From Prevotella sp. AGR2160 (GTDB taxonomy: Bacteria > Bacteroidota > Bacteroidia > Bacteroidales > Bacteroidaceae): 64,000 nucleotides of DNA. The translations under genes were made by a program, and so were the position numbers. Under the pieces are notes generated by a model that saw only the letters and a program-made list of their open reading frames with translations, did no database searches and was not told the origin of the DNA. The stretch is from positions 62,001-126,000 of the forward strand of contig NZ_AUJK01000003.1 in NCBI RefSeq assembly GCF_000424185.1, read 5' to 3'. Below are positions 34,701-42,484 of the stretch, one piece after another. Every line of letters starts with the position of its first letter. The first letter of the stretch is position 1.

Positions 34701-36253
34701 CGCCGCCTCATCACGATATCTACTCCATCGAGGATCTGAAACAGCTCATCTTCGATCTGAAGAATGTCAACCCGAAGGCTGCCATCAGCGTGAAGCTTGT
34801 TGCTGAGAGCGGTGTCGGTACGATTGCCGCCGGTGTTGTGAAGGCAAAGGCAGATCTGATCGTGATCTCCGGCGCTGAGGGCGGTACGGGTGCAAGTCCT
34901 GCCTCCTCCATGCGTTTCGCCGGTATCTCTCCAGAGATCGGTATTGCCGAGACCCAGCAGACGCTCGTCAAGAACGGCCTGCGCTCTCTCGTCCGTCTGC
35001 AGGTGGATGGACAGTTGAAGAGTGGCCGTGACGTCATCATGATGGCGCTTCTCGGTGCTGAGGAGTTCGGTTTCGGTACTGCCGCCCTGATCACCCTCGG
35101 TTGTGTGATGATGCGTAAGTGTAACCAGAACACCTGTCCGATGGGTGTCGCCACACAGGATCCGAAGCTCCGCGCTCATTTCCGTGGCGATTATCACTAC
35201 GTCATCAACTTCTTCAAGTTCCTCGCTCAGGAGGTTCGTGAATACCTCGCCGACATGGGCTTCACCTCTCTCAACGATATCGTTGGCCGTACGGACCTCA
35301 TCGTCCCGAAGCATACCGACAACGAGAAGTGGGAGAGCCTCGACTTCCATAACCTCCTCCATCAGGAGAAGGGTGACAGCAGTCTCTACTGCACGAAGAC
35401 GCAGGAGCACGACCTCAGTGGTATTCTCGACCAGCAGCTCATCAACGCTTGCCAGAAGTCTATTGAGGACAAGGAAGAGGTCAACCTCGACTATGCCATC
35501 CGCAATACGAACCGTGCCGTCGGTACGATGCTCAGCGGTGTCATCGCTTCTAAATATGGTGAGGCCGGTCTGCCCGACAAGACCATCAATGTGAAGTTCA
35601 AGGGCTCCGCCGGTCAGAGTTTCGGTGCCTTCCTCGTGAAGGGTGTCGACTTCAAGCTCGAGGGCGAGACCAATGACTACTTCGCCAAGGGTCTCTCCGG
35701 TGGTCGTATCTCTATCCTCCCGCCGATCCGCAGCAACTTCGCTGCAGAGGACAACATCATCGCCGGTAACACCGGTCTGTATGGTGCTACGAGTGGTGAG
35801 CTCTATATCAACGGAAAGGTCGGTGAGCGTTTCGCCGTACGTAACTCCGGAGCCATCGCCGTCATCGAGGGTGCCGGTGACCACTGCTGTGAGTATATGA
35901 CCGGCGGACGTGTCGTCGTCCTCGGTGAGACAGGCCGTAACTTCGCCGCCGGTATGAGTGGTGGTGTCGCTTACGTCTGGGATAAGAACCACAACTTCGA
36001 CTACTTCTGTAACATGGATATGGTGGAGATCAACCTCGTCGAGGAAAGTAGCTACCGCAAGGAGCTCCACGAGCTCATCCGCCAGCACTATCTCTACACC
36101 GGCTCAAAGCTCGCCCGCACGATGCTCGACGACTGGAACCACTATGTGGAGGACTTCATCCAGGTTGTACCTATCGAGTACAAGCGTGTCCTCCAGGAGG
36201 AGCAGGTGAAGAAGCTCCAGCAGAAGATCGCAGATATGCAACGTGACTATTAA
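31757..36253 (+). CDS. gltB: Glutamate synthase large subunit
   Basis: Takes the amide of glutamine and reductively aminates 2-oxoglutarate. The 1498-residue protein begins with a short propeptide before the glutaminase nucleophile Cys15 (YEHDACGVGMV). The class II glutaminase domain (15 to about 420) is followed by the central domain, the FMN barrel (GAEGGTGASPASSMRFAG) with the 3Fe-4S ligands in CVMMRKCNQNTCPMG, and the C-terminal beta-helix with Gly repeats (NTGLYGATSGELYINGKVGERFAVRNSGA). gltD follows by 12 bases. Confidence 0.98.
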   Translation: MAKGLYNASYEHDACGVGMVVNIHGNKSHDLVDNALKVLENLRHRGAEGADGKTGDGAGILLQIPHEFILLQGIPVPEKGKYGTGLVFLPKDEKRQQQILSIMIEEIEREGLSLMHLRNVPTNPDCLGEAALESEPDIKQVFVTGVTDDKVPTFERTLYIIRKKIERRVHDKDFYICSLSSKSIVYKGMLSSLQLRQYYPDLTNNYFTSGLALVHSRFSTNTFPTWSLAQPFRMLAHNGEINTIRGNRAWMKARESVLSSPTLGDIHDISPIVQPGMSDSASLDNVFEFFVMSGLSLPHAMAVMVPESFNDKNPISEDLKAFYEYYSILMEPWDGPAALLFSDGRYAGGMLDRNGLRPARYTITKNDTMVVASEAGVLDFDPTEIAEKGRLQPGKILLVDTQEGKIYYDGEIKERLAAEHPYRQWLNTNRIQLEKIHSGRKVSNAVENLTRKEIEFGFGEEDVDGTIVPMATKGQEPTASMGNDTPLAVLSEKPQIFFNYFRQQFAQVTNPAIDSIRENLVMSLTEYIGRVGTGILNPDETNCKMVRLPHPILTNTQLDILCNIRYKGFNTIKLPMLFEREKGAEGLHEALDKLCKAAEKSVDDGYNYIILSDRDVDETHVAIPSLLAVSAVHHYLINVGKRVQTALIVESGEIREVMHAALLLGYGASALCPYMTYAVLDDLVKRGKIQEDYPTAEANYIKAVKKGLYKIMAKMGISTIRSYRGAQIFEAVGLSESLLKAYFGTETSSIGGIGLKTIAKDAIAFHDKTFGKGEHRNAKGELVGPKFLPNFGQFHYRKDGIKHAWNPETIATLQLATRKGDYNLFKKYTDLVDHKEEPIFIRDFFDYKKNPIDINKVEPVEKIVRHFVTGAMSFGALSKEAHEALALAMNYLGARSNTGEGGEDSERFHETVDGISLSSKTKQVASGRFGVTTEYLVNAEEIQIKVAQGAKPGEGGQLPGFKVNEIIAKTRHSIPGISLISPPPHHDIYSIEDLKQLIFDLKNVNPKAAISVKLVAESGVGTIAAGVVKAKADLIVISGAEGGTGASPASSMRFAGISPEIGIAETQQTLVKNGLRSLVRLQVDGQLKSGRDVIMMALLGAEEFGFGTAALITLGCVMMRKCNQNTCPMGVATQDPKLRAHFRGDYHYVINFFKFLAQEVREYLADMGFTSLNDIVGRTDLIVPKHTDNEKWESLDFHNLLHQEKGDSSLYCTKTQEHDLSGILDQQLINACQKSIEDKEEVNLDYAIRNTNRAVGTMLSGVIASKYGEAGLPDKTINVKFKGSAGQSFGAFLVKGVDFKLEGETNDYFAKGLSGGRISILPPIRSNFAAEDNIIAGNTGLYGATSGELYINGKVGERFAVRNSGAIAVIEGAGDHCCEYMTGGRVVVLGETGRNFAAGMSGGVAYVWDKNHNFDYFCNMDMVEINLVEESSYRKELHELIRQHYLYTGSKLARTMLDDWNHYVEDFIQVVPIEYKRVLQEEQVKKLQQKIADMQRDY

Positions 36254-36265
36254 AAAGACAAGACA

Positions 36266-37678
36266 ATGGGAAATCCAAAAGCATTTTTAACGATACAACG
36301 CAAGGAGGCGGGATACCGTCCCATCAACGATAGAATTCACGACTTCAGTGAGGTTGAACAGACCCTGAACAGCAATGACCGCCGCCTGCAGGCCAGCCGT
36401 TGCATGGACTGTGGCGTTCCTTTCTGCCACTGGGCCTGTCCGCTGGGCAACAAGCCGCCTGAGTGGAACGACGCCCTTTACAAGGGTGACTGGAAACTCG
36501 CCTACGAGTTGCTGACCTCCACAAACGACTTCCCCGAATTCACCGGACGTATCTGCCCGGGACTCTGTGAGAAAGCGTGTGTGCTGAACCTCATGGAGCA
36601 CGAGCCGACAACGAACCGTGAGGACGAGGCTGCCATCATCGAGCATGCCTTCCAGGAGGACTATGTGAAGCCGAACATCCCCATGCGTAATGGCAAGAAG
36701 GTTCTTGTCATCGGTGCCGGTCCTGCCGGTCTCTCCGCCGCTACCCAGCTCAACCAGATGGGTTATCTCGTGACCGTCATCGACGCCCGCGAGAATGCCG
36801 GCGGTCTGCTGCGCTTCGGTATTCCTAACTTCAAGCTCAACAAGGCCGTCATCGACCGCCGTATGGCCATCCTCCGCGAGGAAGGCATCGAGTTCAAGTT
36901 TGGCATCCGTGGCGTCTCCAAGACAGAGAAAGAGCATCAGCCCATTCAGAACGACCCGACGCTGGCCAACGACAAGATCGTGGTCATCGAGGATATGGCG
37001 AAGAAATATGATGCCGTCGTCGTCTCTACCGGTACGCCGACAGCTCGTGACCTTCCTATCCCCGGCCGTGACCTCAAGGGCGTCTATTTCGCCCTGGAGA
37101 TGCTGAGCCAGGAGAACCGCGTCCTCGCCGGTGAGGATATCAAGAAAGAAGATCTCGTCAACGCCAAAGGCAAGAACGTACTCGTCATCGGTGGTGGTGA
37201 TACCGGTTCCGACTGTATCGGTACGGCACACCGCCAGGGCGCCAAGAGCGTGACGCAGATTGAGATCATGCCGAAGCCGCCGGTGGGCCCCGAGGATCCG
37301 AAGAATCCGTGGCCGAACTGGCCGCGCACGCTGAAGACGACATCGTCTCACGAGGAAGGTTGTGTCCGCCGTTGGAATATCAACTCTTTGGAGTTCCTCG
37401 GCAAGGACGGCAAGCTCACAGGCGTGAAGGTACAGGAGATCACATGGGTACCGAACCCCGATGGTGGCCGTCCGCTGATGAAGCCGGCGAAAGAGCCGGA
37501 GATCATCAAGGCAGAGATGGTGCTCCTCGCCATGGGCTTCCTCCGTCCCCAGCAGCCGGAGTTCCCCGAGAACGTGTTCCTCGCCGGTGACGCCGCCAGT
37601 GGTGCCAGTCTCGTCGTCCGTGCCCTCGCCAGTGGCCGTAAGGTCGCTAAGGACATCGACACGTTCCTGAGCAAGTAA
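36266..37678 (+). CDS. gltD: Glutamate synthase small subunit
   Basis: Passes electrons from NAD(P)H to GltB. The 470-residue protein has two N-terminal 4Fe-4S cysteine sets (CMDCGVPFCHWACPLGN and CPGLCEKAC), the FAD fold VLVIGAGPAGLSAATQ, and the NADPH site VLVIGGGDTGSDCIG. It is co-transcribed with gltB and followed by two hairpins, the second a strong terminator. Confidence 0.98.
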   Translation: MGNPKAFLTIQRKEAGYRPINDRIHDFSEVEQTLNSNDRRLQASRCMDCGVPFCHWACPLGNKPPEWNDALYKGDWKLAYELLTSTNDFPEFTGRICPGLCEKACVLNLMEHEPTTNREDEAAIIEHAFQEDYVKPNIPMRNGKKVLVIGAGPAGLSAATQLNQMGYLVTVIDARENAGGLLRFGIPNFKLNKAVIDRRMAILREEGIEFKFGIRGVSKTEKEHQPIQNDPTLANDKIVVIEDMAKKYDAVVVSTGTPTARDLPIPGRDLKGVYFALEMLSQENRVLAGEDIKKEDLVNAKGKNVLVIGGGDTGSDCIGTAHRQGAKSVTQIEIMPKPPVGPEDPKNPWPNWPRTLKTTSSHEEGCVRRWNINSLEFLGKDGKLTGVKVQEITWVPNPDGGRPLMKPAKEPEIIKAEMVLLAMGFLRPQQPEFPENVFLAGDAASGASLVVRALASGRKVAKDIDTFLSK

Positions 37679-37723
37679 ATAAAAGGTTGCAGAGCAGCAA
37701 TACTGCAAGTAAGATACTGCCCT

Positions 37724-37755
37724 AAAAGTTGCCGGACCACAAACCGGCGACTTTT
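37724..37755 (+). terminator. First hairpin after gltD
   Basis: AAAAGTTGCCGG (37724-37735) pairs with CCGGCGACTTTT (37744-37755) with one wobble; the stem itself ends in TTTT. Confidence 0.7.
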
Positions 37756-37781
37756 CCTATCAATTTCTATACAGGCAGCCA

Positions 37782-37815
37782 GAGCGGAACCTCAGTGGAG
37801 GTTCCGCTCATTTTG
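37782..37815 (+). terminator. Second, strong terminator after gltD
   Basis: GAGCGGAACCTC (37782-37793) pairs perfectly with GAGGTTCCGCTC (37798-37809), followed by ATTTTGTTG. Confidence 0.85.
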
Positions 37816-38267
37816 TTGTAATTAAGTAGAGACATGACACTTTTTTGACACCACAAAACTGTTCATATTGCCCACGGAAATCACGAACCGTAGAATCGCT
37901 CGCAAATACGAGATTCTCACGACATTTGCACAACGCTCTGATTATCAGTTTGATAATAATTCGTGCCCTTCTTACGACTCCAAATCTTACATAAATATCC
38001 GCATAACACTATAGAAACAGAGCCGGAAATCAATAAGTATGCAAATTTTCAATGGTATTTACGACTCATAAACACGGCATTTACGACCCGTATCTTTCGT
38101 AGATAATTTTCTAAACACGATGTTTACGAAATTTTCTCCGTTATTTGTCCTCGTCAAGTCCGAAAACCAGCCCGATTTCTTCTAGAACTAAAATTTTCCC
38201 GTAGAAAAATATGGGGTAAAAAACAGTCAGTGGGGAATAAAACTTACACAGAGAAAATAAGAAAATG
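37816..38267. other. Gene-free region with repeated TTTACGA words
   Basis: No credible open frame was found. TTACGA occurs at several places (for example CTTACGACTC, ATTTACGACTC, ATTTACGACCCG, GTTTACGAAAT), roughly 20 to 80 bases apart, with AAACACG words between. An interrupted inverted repeat AGAA..CTCG/CGAG..TTCT spans 37892-37917. It lies downstream of tRNA-Gln, a place where mobile elements often leave remnants, but no integrase or direct repeat of the tRNA end was seen. Confidence 0.4.
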
Positions 38268-38338
38268 TTGTCCTACGCGGATTCGAACCACGACTGACAG
38301 AACCAAAAACTGTAGTGCTACCATTACACCATGGGACA
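38268..38338 (-). tRNA. tRNA-Gln (anticodon TTG)
   Basis: Read leftward the 71-base gene folds as a cloverleaf: acceptor arm TGTCCCA/TAGGACA, D arm GTGTAATGGTAGCAC, anticodon loop TTTTGGT (34-36 = TTG) on stem ACAG/CTGT, and T arm CGTGG/CCGCG around TTCGAAT. CCA is not encoded. The acceptor stem has one C-A mismatch at the 6-67 pair. A perfect promoter sits 10 bases upstream. Confidence 0.93.
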
Positions 38339-38348
38339 ATTCTGGCTG

Positions 38349-38380
38349 CAAAGATAATACATTTTTATCTTTTGACCAAA
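38349..38380 (-). promoter_or_regulatory. tRNA-Gln promoter
   Basis: Read leftward: TTTG (38377-38380), 20 bases, TATCTTTG (38349-38356), an exact Bacteroidetes promoter. Confidence 0.85.
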
Positions 38381-38436
38381 TTTTCGGGGGAATAATTGCT
38401 TATCCCCCACATACGTTAGTTGTGTTTGTGACAACA

Positions 38437-38541
38437 GTCACGAAAGCCCTCTCGTGAAGGGCCTTTTCAGGTAGAGTTGAGTGGCATGACCACTGATGAT
38501 CACGCCGTTTTTATAATGATGAGAAGTGTTATCTTGATTTG
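38437..38541 (-). ncRNA. Weak candidate small transcript upstream of tRNA-Gln
   Basis: A leftward -7 box TAATTTTG (38548-38555) is followed by about 100 bases without an open frame. These contain a 7-bp hairpin (38483-38506: GGCGTGA with TCATGCC) and end in a GCCCT/AGGGC hairpin followed by TTTC (38441-38466). The -33 element is poor and the T-tract short, so this may be only the 3' region of the preceding large gene. Confidence 0.25.
38441..38466 (-). terminator. Weak leftward terminator
   Basis: AAGGCCCT, TCACGAG, AGGGCTTT read leftward. A stem of 5-6 bp with a short T run, it would separate the large fusion gene from tRNA-Gln. In the other direction it is followed by CTTTT. Confidence 0.4.
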
Positions 38542-38547
38542 CGGGTG

Positions 38548-38555
38548 CAAAATTA
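38548..38555 (-). promoter_or_regulatory. Possible -7 box
   Basis: TAATTTTG read leftward matches TAnnTTTG. No good -33 element was found, and no gene lies directly downstream. Confidence 0.3.
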
Positions 38556-38613
38556 CAACATTTTCTCAATTTCTGAAGAAATTAAAGACGTAAAAAATGT
38601 TAAGATTTTTACA

Positions 38614-38641
38614 GGGCCGCCACAAGGGACGGCCCCTGCAA
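38614..38641 (-). repeat. Family B element, copy 2
   Basis: Read leftward: TTGCAGGGGCCGTCCC, TTGT, GGCGGCCC. It begins 5 bases after the stop of the fusion gene, preceded by the same GATCC-like bases as copy 1. Confidence 0.75.
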
Positions 38642-38646
38642 TAGGA

Positions 38647-41600
38647 TCAGATATTCTTCACCGTTCCCGTGCGTTTCAGCACGCCCCACTGTTGCAGTTC
38701 GCCCTTGATGGCTTTCAGGTAACTGCGGAAGAGAACGACGTACATGATCCAACGATAGCAGAGACGCTGGGGAATGATCCACAACAGGCTCCACAGATGT
38801 TCGTGCTCGTAGACATACGCCATGATGGAGATGCTCGCGTCGACGATGAGGAAGAGACAGTAGTAAAGCAATACCTTTCCGATATTTCCCGAAAACAGTC
38901 CCACGATCATCAACAGATCAGCGATCGGCGAGAACGTCGGGATGATGAACTGGAACAACAGCATGTTCGGCAGCGCCCACATGCCGAGGCCTTTATAGCG
39001 GCGTTTGAACATCTCCCCACGATGTTTCCAGAATGTCTGCATGATACCGAAGCACCAACGCGTACGCTGTTTCATAAACTGTCCGAGTTTCTCCGGCGCC
39101 TCCGTGAGGGCAATGGCGTGGTTCTCATTGCCGATGACATAACCGGCTTTGAGGATGCGCATGGTCAGATCGCAGTCCTCGGCAAGCGTATCCGTCGTCA
39201 GTCCACCGGCATCGAGGATCGCCTTGCGGCGGAAAGCGCCGATGGCACCGGGGACGACGGTGATGGCATTGATAGCGGCATAAGCCTGACGGTCGAAGTT
39301 CTGACTCGTCGTATATTCGATAGCTTGCCAATAAGTCAGCATGTTCACCTTATTACCTACCTTCACATTACCGGCCACAGCACCCACACGGCCTTCCTTA
39401 TCGGCGAAGAAATGGCGCATAAGGAGGCTCACGGCATTATGATAAAGCTGTGTGTCGGCATCGATGCACACGACGAAGTCAGCTTTCGTATGCGAAATAC
39501 CATAATTCAGCGCCGATGCTTTTCCGCCGTTCGGTTTCGTGAGCAACTGCATCTTCGGATGGCCCTTGAACGCCTGGGTCACTTTCTCATAGGTATGATC
39601 CTTACTGCCGTCATCGACGAAGACGATGTCGAAGTTTGGATAGTCCTGCTTGAGCAGGTTGTTGAGCGTATTGACGACGTTCACCTCCTCATTATAGGCC
39701 GGCACGATGATCGACACCAGCGGAGCCTCAGCAGGGATATTGTTTGGCAGGGCAAGGTTCTGCTTATGCTCCTTGATGACGAGCGCCAGCATGAAGAGCA
39801 AACGACCGATGCCGAGGACGAGGAAGACGATGAAGAGAGCATTGATAAAATAACCGAGATAATAGACGCCCTCTGCCAGCGTGAGGTTCGCCTGCATGGC
39901 GTAATATTCCTGTCCCTTATCGATATCGGGCATAAGCACGGCCTTACTCTTATGGAGATACTGCGGCAGCGTGATGAACTTGTAGCCGCGGGCCTCCAGG
40001 GTATCGATGATGCGCGGCAGTGCCTTCAGCGTCTCCTTTCGCGTCGTGCCACCGGCATCATGGAGCAGGATGATATGCCCGTTGCCGTTCTCCACGCCCT
40101 TGATGACACGCTCATAGATCTGGTCGGCCTTGACACCCGGCTCCCAGTCCTCCGGATCGATGCTCTCACCGACATCGAGGTAGTTCTCGTTGCGGGCCTC
40201 GATGAGCGGCAGCAATTCGTCACGCCCCGACGGATCACTGTCGGCATTATACGGCGCACGGAAAAGAATGGTGGTATGACCGGTGATACTCTCGATGAGC
40301 AGACGCGTCAGCCGCAGTTCCATGAACGTACGGCGCGGAGTGCACTCGGCGATATTCGGATGGTCGAAGGTATGGTTGCCGATGATATTCCCGGCATCGA
40401 AGACCTTCTTGACAATCGGCAGGTTCTTCTCGATATTCACGCCGACCATGAAGAAGGCGGCGTGAAGGTGATGTTTCTCCAATATCTTCAGCACCTGCGG
40501 CGTCCAACGGGCGTCAGGGCCATCATCAAACGTCAGCAACAGTTCTTTCGGACCACAGCTGCCGAACTTCTGCAATTCATAAGACGTCGGGATCGTCGTA
40601 TAGTCCTCGTCGGCGATGAGGACATCATCATTATCCATATCGATATGACAGCGGCCGTCTTTCGGCGTACCGATCAAGTCGAGGACTTCACCCTCGCCGA
40701 TATAGTTGGCAGAATGGTTACCGGGGAGATGCTCAAGGGTACCGATGGGCAGACGGGCCGCCATCGTCTTCACGAGGTCCTTATGATAGAACGACCAAAG
40801 ACGACTGTCCTCGGTGCCGAGGCGCCATACGGCGAAACCGGCGAGACCATAGTCACAACCGAAGCGCATGGTGTTGAAATTTGTGGCGGCATCATTGAAA
40901 TAGACCTCATGCTTTACATTGCGGTCGTCATAATAAGCATAGTTGAGTCCATAGCTGTCCTCGTCGAACGTAATCTTGTCCCCACTGTCGGCCGCCGTGG
41001 AGATAGCGTCATGATAGGATACGCTCTGGTTGTTGTCGCCCTTCGCCGTCCAGTCGTAGCCATAGGCGGCCATACAGAGCACGATCTTCTCGTTGGGGAT
41101 CTTCGCGGCGATAGCATCGACACTCTTCTCGATGAACTGCTGCGAGGAGATGTCACCGGGCCTCGAGAGACTGTTATGCTCATCGTAAGCCATGAGGAAG
41201 AGGTAGTCATTGTATTTAGCCAGTTCCCTGACATCATAATCCTCATTGTCGGGCATGATATCCTGCGTGAGGTAGAGATTATTGCTATGGAAGGCATCGG
41301 AGAGCTGACGGACAAAGGCCGTGAGCGTGCTGTTGTCGTTATCCGTCAGTTCCTCAAGGTCGAGGTTCAGTCCGGCGAAATGGTTCTTCTTACAGAGCGT
41401 GAGGAGATTCTGGATCAGCGCTTTCGTGCGACGGGGATTATGCAAGATCTTCTCAATGCCCTGCGCACGGAACTCTCCGTCCCAGGCATTCGTCAGCATC
41501 GGCATGATCGGCACACCGGCACGGCGCATCAGCGACAGGCCTTTGCCGTCGATCTTCGACTCTACCTTCAGCGTCTTCGGGTTGATGAAGAACCACTCGG

Positions 41601-42060
41601 GAAGGACGAGGTTCATCTTCGAAATACCTTGTTTCAGGGACGCGTACGACTGTGGATCCCACGTGACATAGAAGCCGGCACGGATACCGGCTGACATCTG
41701 CGTCCAACTGTCGATATTCTTATACTCCGCAGAGCCTTTCTGTCCGGCAAAGCGGTTGATCTTTTTCAATCCCTGCTGTTTCCATTTCGCATAGTTCTCA
41801 TGGGCTTTCTCTGTCTCGAAGAACTTTCGGAAGCCTTTATACTCCTCGGCCATCTTGTTATGCCGCATGAACGGCTTGTCGGCGGAGAGGGCACTTCGGA
41901 AACTGTCGTGGAACGGGAATCCCGGCGCACGGTCTACAAAGAGCATCGTGATAAACACAGCAACGAGCAGTACAATGATCGTGAGCAGGGTGCTGACAGT
42001 GAGCTTAAATCTGTTCCAGCGTGACTTTGAGTCCGTCTGGAACACTTGTCTTTCCTTCAT
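38647..42060 (-). CDS. GH18-like / polysaccharide deacetylase / GT2 synthase fusion
   Basis: A 1137-residue membrane protein with three enzymatic parts. After a transmembrane helix (about 20-42), residues about 120-430 resemble GH18, with AGLNLDLEELTD keeping Asp234 and Glu236 of the DxE site. A NodB-type deacetylase (about 500-700) has TFDDGPD (510-516) and NHTFDHP with His563. After two membrane helices (about 730-765) comes a processive GT2 domain with DDG (816-818), DAD (867-869), AEDCD and QRTRW (about 998-1002), and C-terminal helices. Synthesis, deacetylation and trimming of a beta-linked, perhaps GlcNAc, polymer by one chain is inferred. It is not preceded by other exopolysaccharide genes. 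Confidence 0.88.
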   Translation of the reverse strand: MKERQVFQTDSKSRWNRFKLTVSTLLTIIVLLVAVFITMLFVDRAPGFPFHDSFRSALSADKPFMRHNKMAEEYKGFRKFFETEKAHENYAKWKQQGLKKINRFAGQKGSAEYKNIDSWTQMSAGIRAGFYVTWDPQSYASLKQGISKMNLVLPEWFFINPKTLKVESKIDGKGLSLMRRAGVPIMPMLTNAWDGEFRAQGIEKILHNPRRTKALIQNLLTLCKKNHFAGLNLDLEELTDNDNSTLTAFVRQLSDAFHSNNLYLTQDIMPDNEDYDVRELAKYNDYLFLMAYDEHNSLSRPGDISSQQFIEKSVDAIAAKIPNEKIVLCMAAYGYDWTAKGDNNQSVSYHDAISTAADSGDKITFDEDSYGLNYAYYDDRNVKHEVYFNDAATNFNTMRFGCDYGLAGFAVWRLGTEDSRLWSFYHKDLVKTMAARLPIGTLEHLPGNHSANYIGEGEVLDLIGTPKDGRCHIDMDNDDVLIADEDYTTIPTSYELQKFGSCGPKELLLTFDDGPDARWTPQVLKILEKHHLHAAFFMVGVNIEKNLPIVKKVFDAGNIIGNHTFDHPNIAECTPRRTFMELRLTRLLIESITGHTTILFRAPYNADSDPSGRDELLPLIEARNENYLDVGESIDPEDWEPGVKADQIYERVIKGVENGNGHIILLHDAGGTTRKETLKALPRIIDTLEARGYKFITLPQYLHKSKAVLMPDIDKGQEYYAMQANLTLAEGVYYLGYFINALFIVFLVLGIGRLLFMLALVIKEHKQNLALPNNIPAEAPLVSIIVPAYNEEVNVVNTLNNLLKQDYPNFDIVFVDDGSKDHTYEKVTQAFKGHPKMQLLTKPNGGKASALNYGISHTKADFVVCIDADTQLYHNAVSLLMRHFFADKEGRVGAVAGNVKVGNKVNMLTYWQAIEYTTSQNFDRQAYAAINAITVVPGAIGAFRRKAILDAGGLTTDTLAEDCDLTMRILKAGYVIGNENHAIALTEAPEKLGQFMKQRTRWCFGIMQTFWKHRGEMFKRRYKGLGMWALPNMLLFQFIIPTFSPIADLLMIVGLFSGNIGKVLLYYCLFLIVDASISIMAYVYEHEHLWSLLWIIPQRLCYRWIMYVVLFRSYLKAIKGELQQWGVLKRTGTVKNI

Positions 42061-42101
42061 TTTATCCTAAATACAATCAACTTCGGTTAACATGTCGCCT
42101 T

Positions 42102-42128
42102 GCGGAACATAATAAATTATGTCCCTAC
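42102..42128 (-). repeat. Family A palindrome, copy 7
   Basis: Read leftward: GTAGGGACATAAT, TT, ATTATGTTCCGC. It lies upstream of the fusion gene, in its probable 5' untranslated region. A fragment ATGAATCATGTCC follows at about 42139. Confidence 0.75.
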
Positions 42129-42163
42129 AACTGAGGCAATGAATCATGTCCTTTTTCCGGCGG

Positions 42164-42171
42164 CAAAATTA
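42164..42171 (-). promoter_or_regulatory. Possible -7 box of the fusion gene
   Basis: TAATTTTG read leftward. Transcription from it would give a leader of about 95 bases that includes repeat copy 7. No clear -33 element. Confidence 0.4.
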
Positions 42172-42234
42172 CAGAAAAAACATGTTCGTCAGCATTTTTC
42201 ACCGCATTATTAACGATGTTTACACATTGCCACC

Positions 42235-42378
42235 GTAGGGTGCGGCCCTTGTGGCCGTCCTCAATTCAATTGCAAGGGCCGTCCCTTGTGGCGGCCCGTC
42301 GGCGATAACGCCGAACGATCCTATGCCCTCTCGAATGCCGTTCCGGCATCGGGCCGCCACAAGGGACGGCCCCTGCAA
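42235..42378. repeat. Cluster of three family B elements
   Basis: Copy 3a (42235-42260) is GTAGGG, T, GCGGCCCTTGTGGCCGTCC. Copy 3b (42270-42316) is TTGCAAGGGCCGTCCC, TTGT, GGCGGCCC plus a CGGCGATAACGCCG hairpin. Copy 3c (42333-42378) is an inverted full element with the GAATGCCGTTCCGGCATC hairpin. 3b and 3c are inverted and could form a very long stem. They fill the divergent gap between the fusion gene and the repeat-protein gene. Confidence 0.75.
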
Positions 42379-42452
42379 AAGGATAAAATTATGATGCCAC
42401 AAAATTACAAAATTATTTCTTAATGATCCTACGCTCTTCTAAAAAAATTCTG

Positions 42453-42460
42453 TATATTTG
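42453..42460 (+). promoter_or_regulatory. -7 box of the repeat-protein gene
   Basis: TATATTTG matches TAnnTTTG and lies 24 bases before the ATG at 42485. Confidence 0.6.
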
Positions 42461-42484
42461 TGCACAAATAGAAAGGACAAAACT

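Noticed and set aside
34511..36088. Long leftward frame opposite gltB
   Set aside because: It is a shadow of gltB, whose motifs are intact, and its sequence is a low-complexity mix typical of antisense frames in GC-rich genes.
37856..37990. Possible mobile-element remnant next to the tRNA
   Set aside because: No integrase, no direct repeat of the tRNA 3' end and no coding remnant that can be named were found.
38386..38408. GGGGGA/TCCCCC hairpin upstream of the tRNA promoter considered as a terminator
   Set aside because: No T-tract follows in either direction that would end a known transcript.
38539..41694. A 1051-codon open frame on the + strand opposite the fusion gene
   Set aside because: It mirrors the codon periodicity of the leftward gene, has no domain or composition typical of a protein, and the leftward frame carries clear GH18-like, NodB and GT2 motifs.
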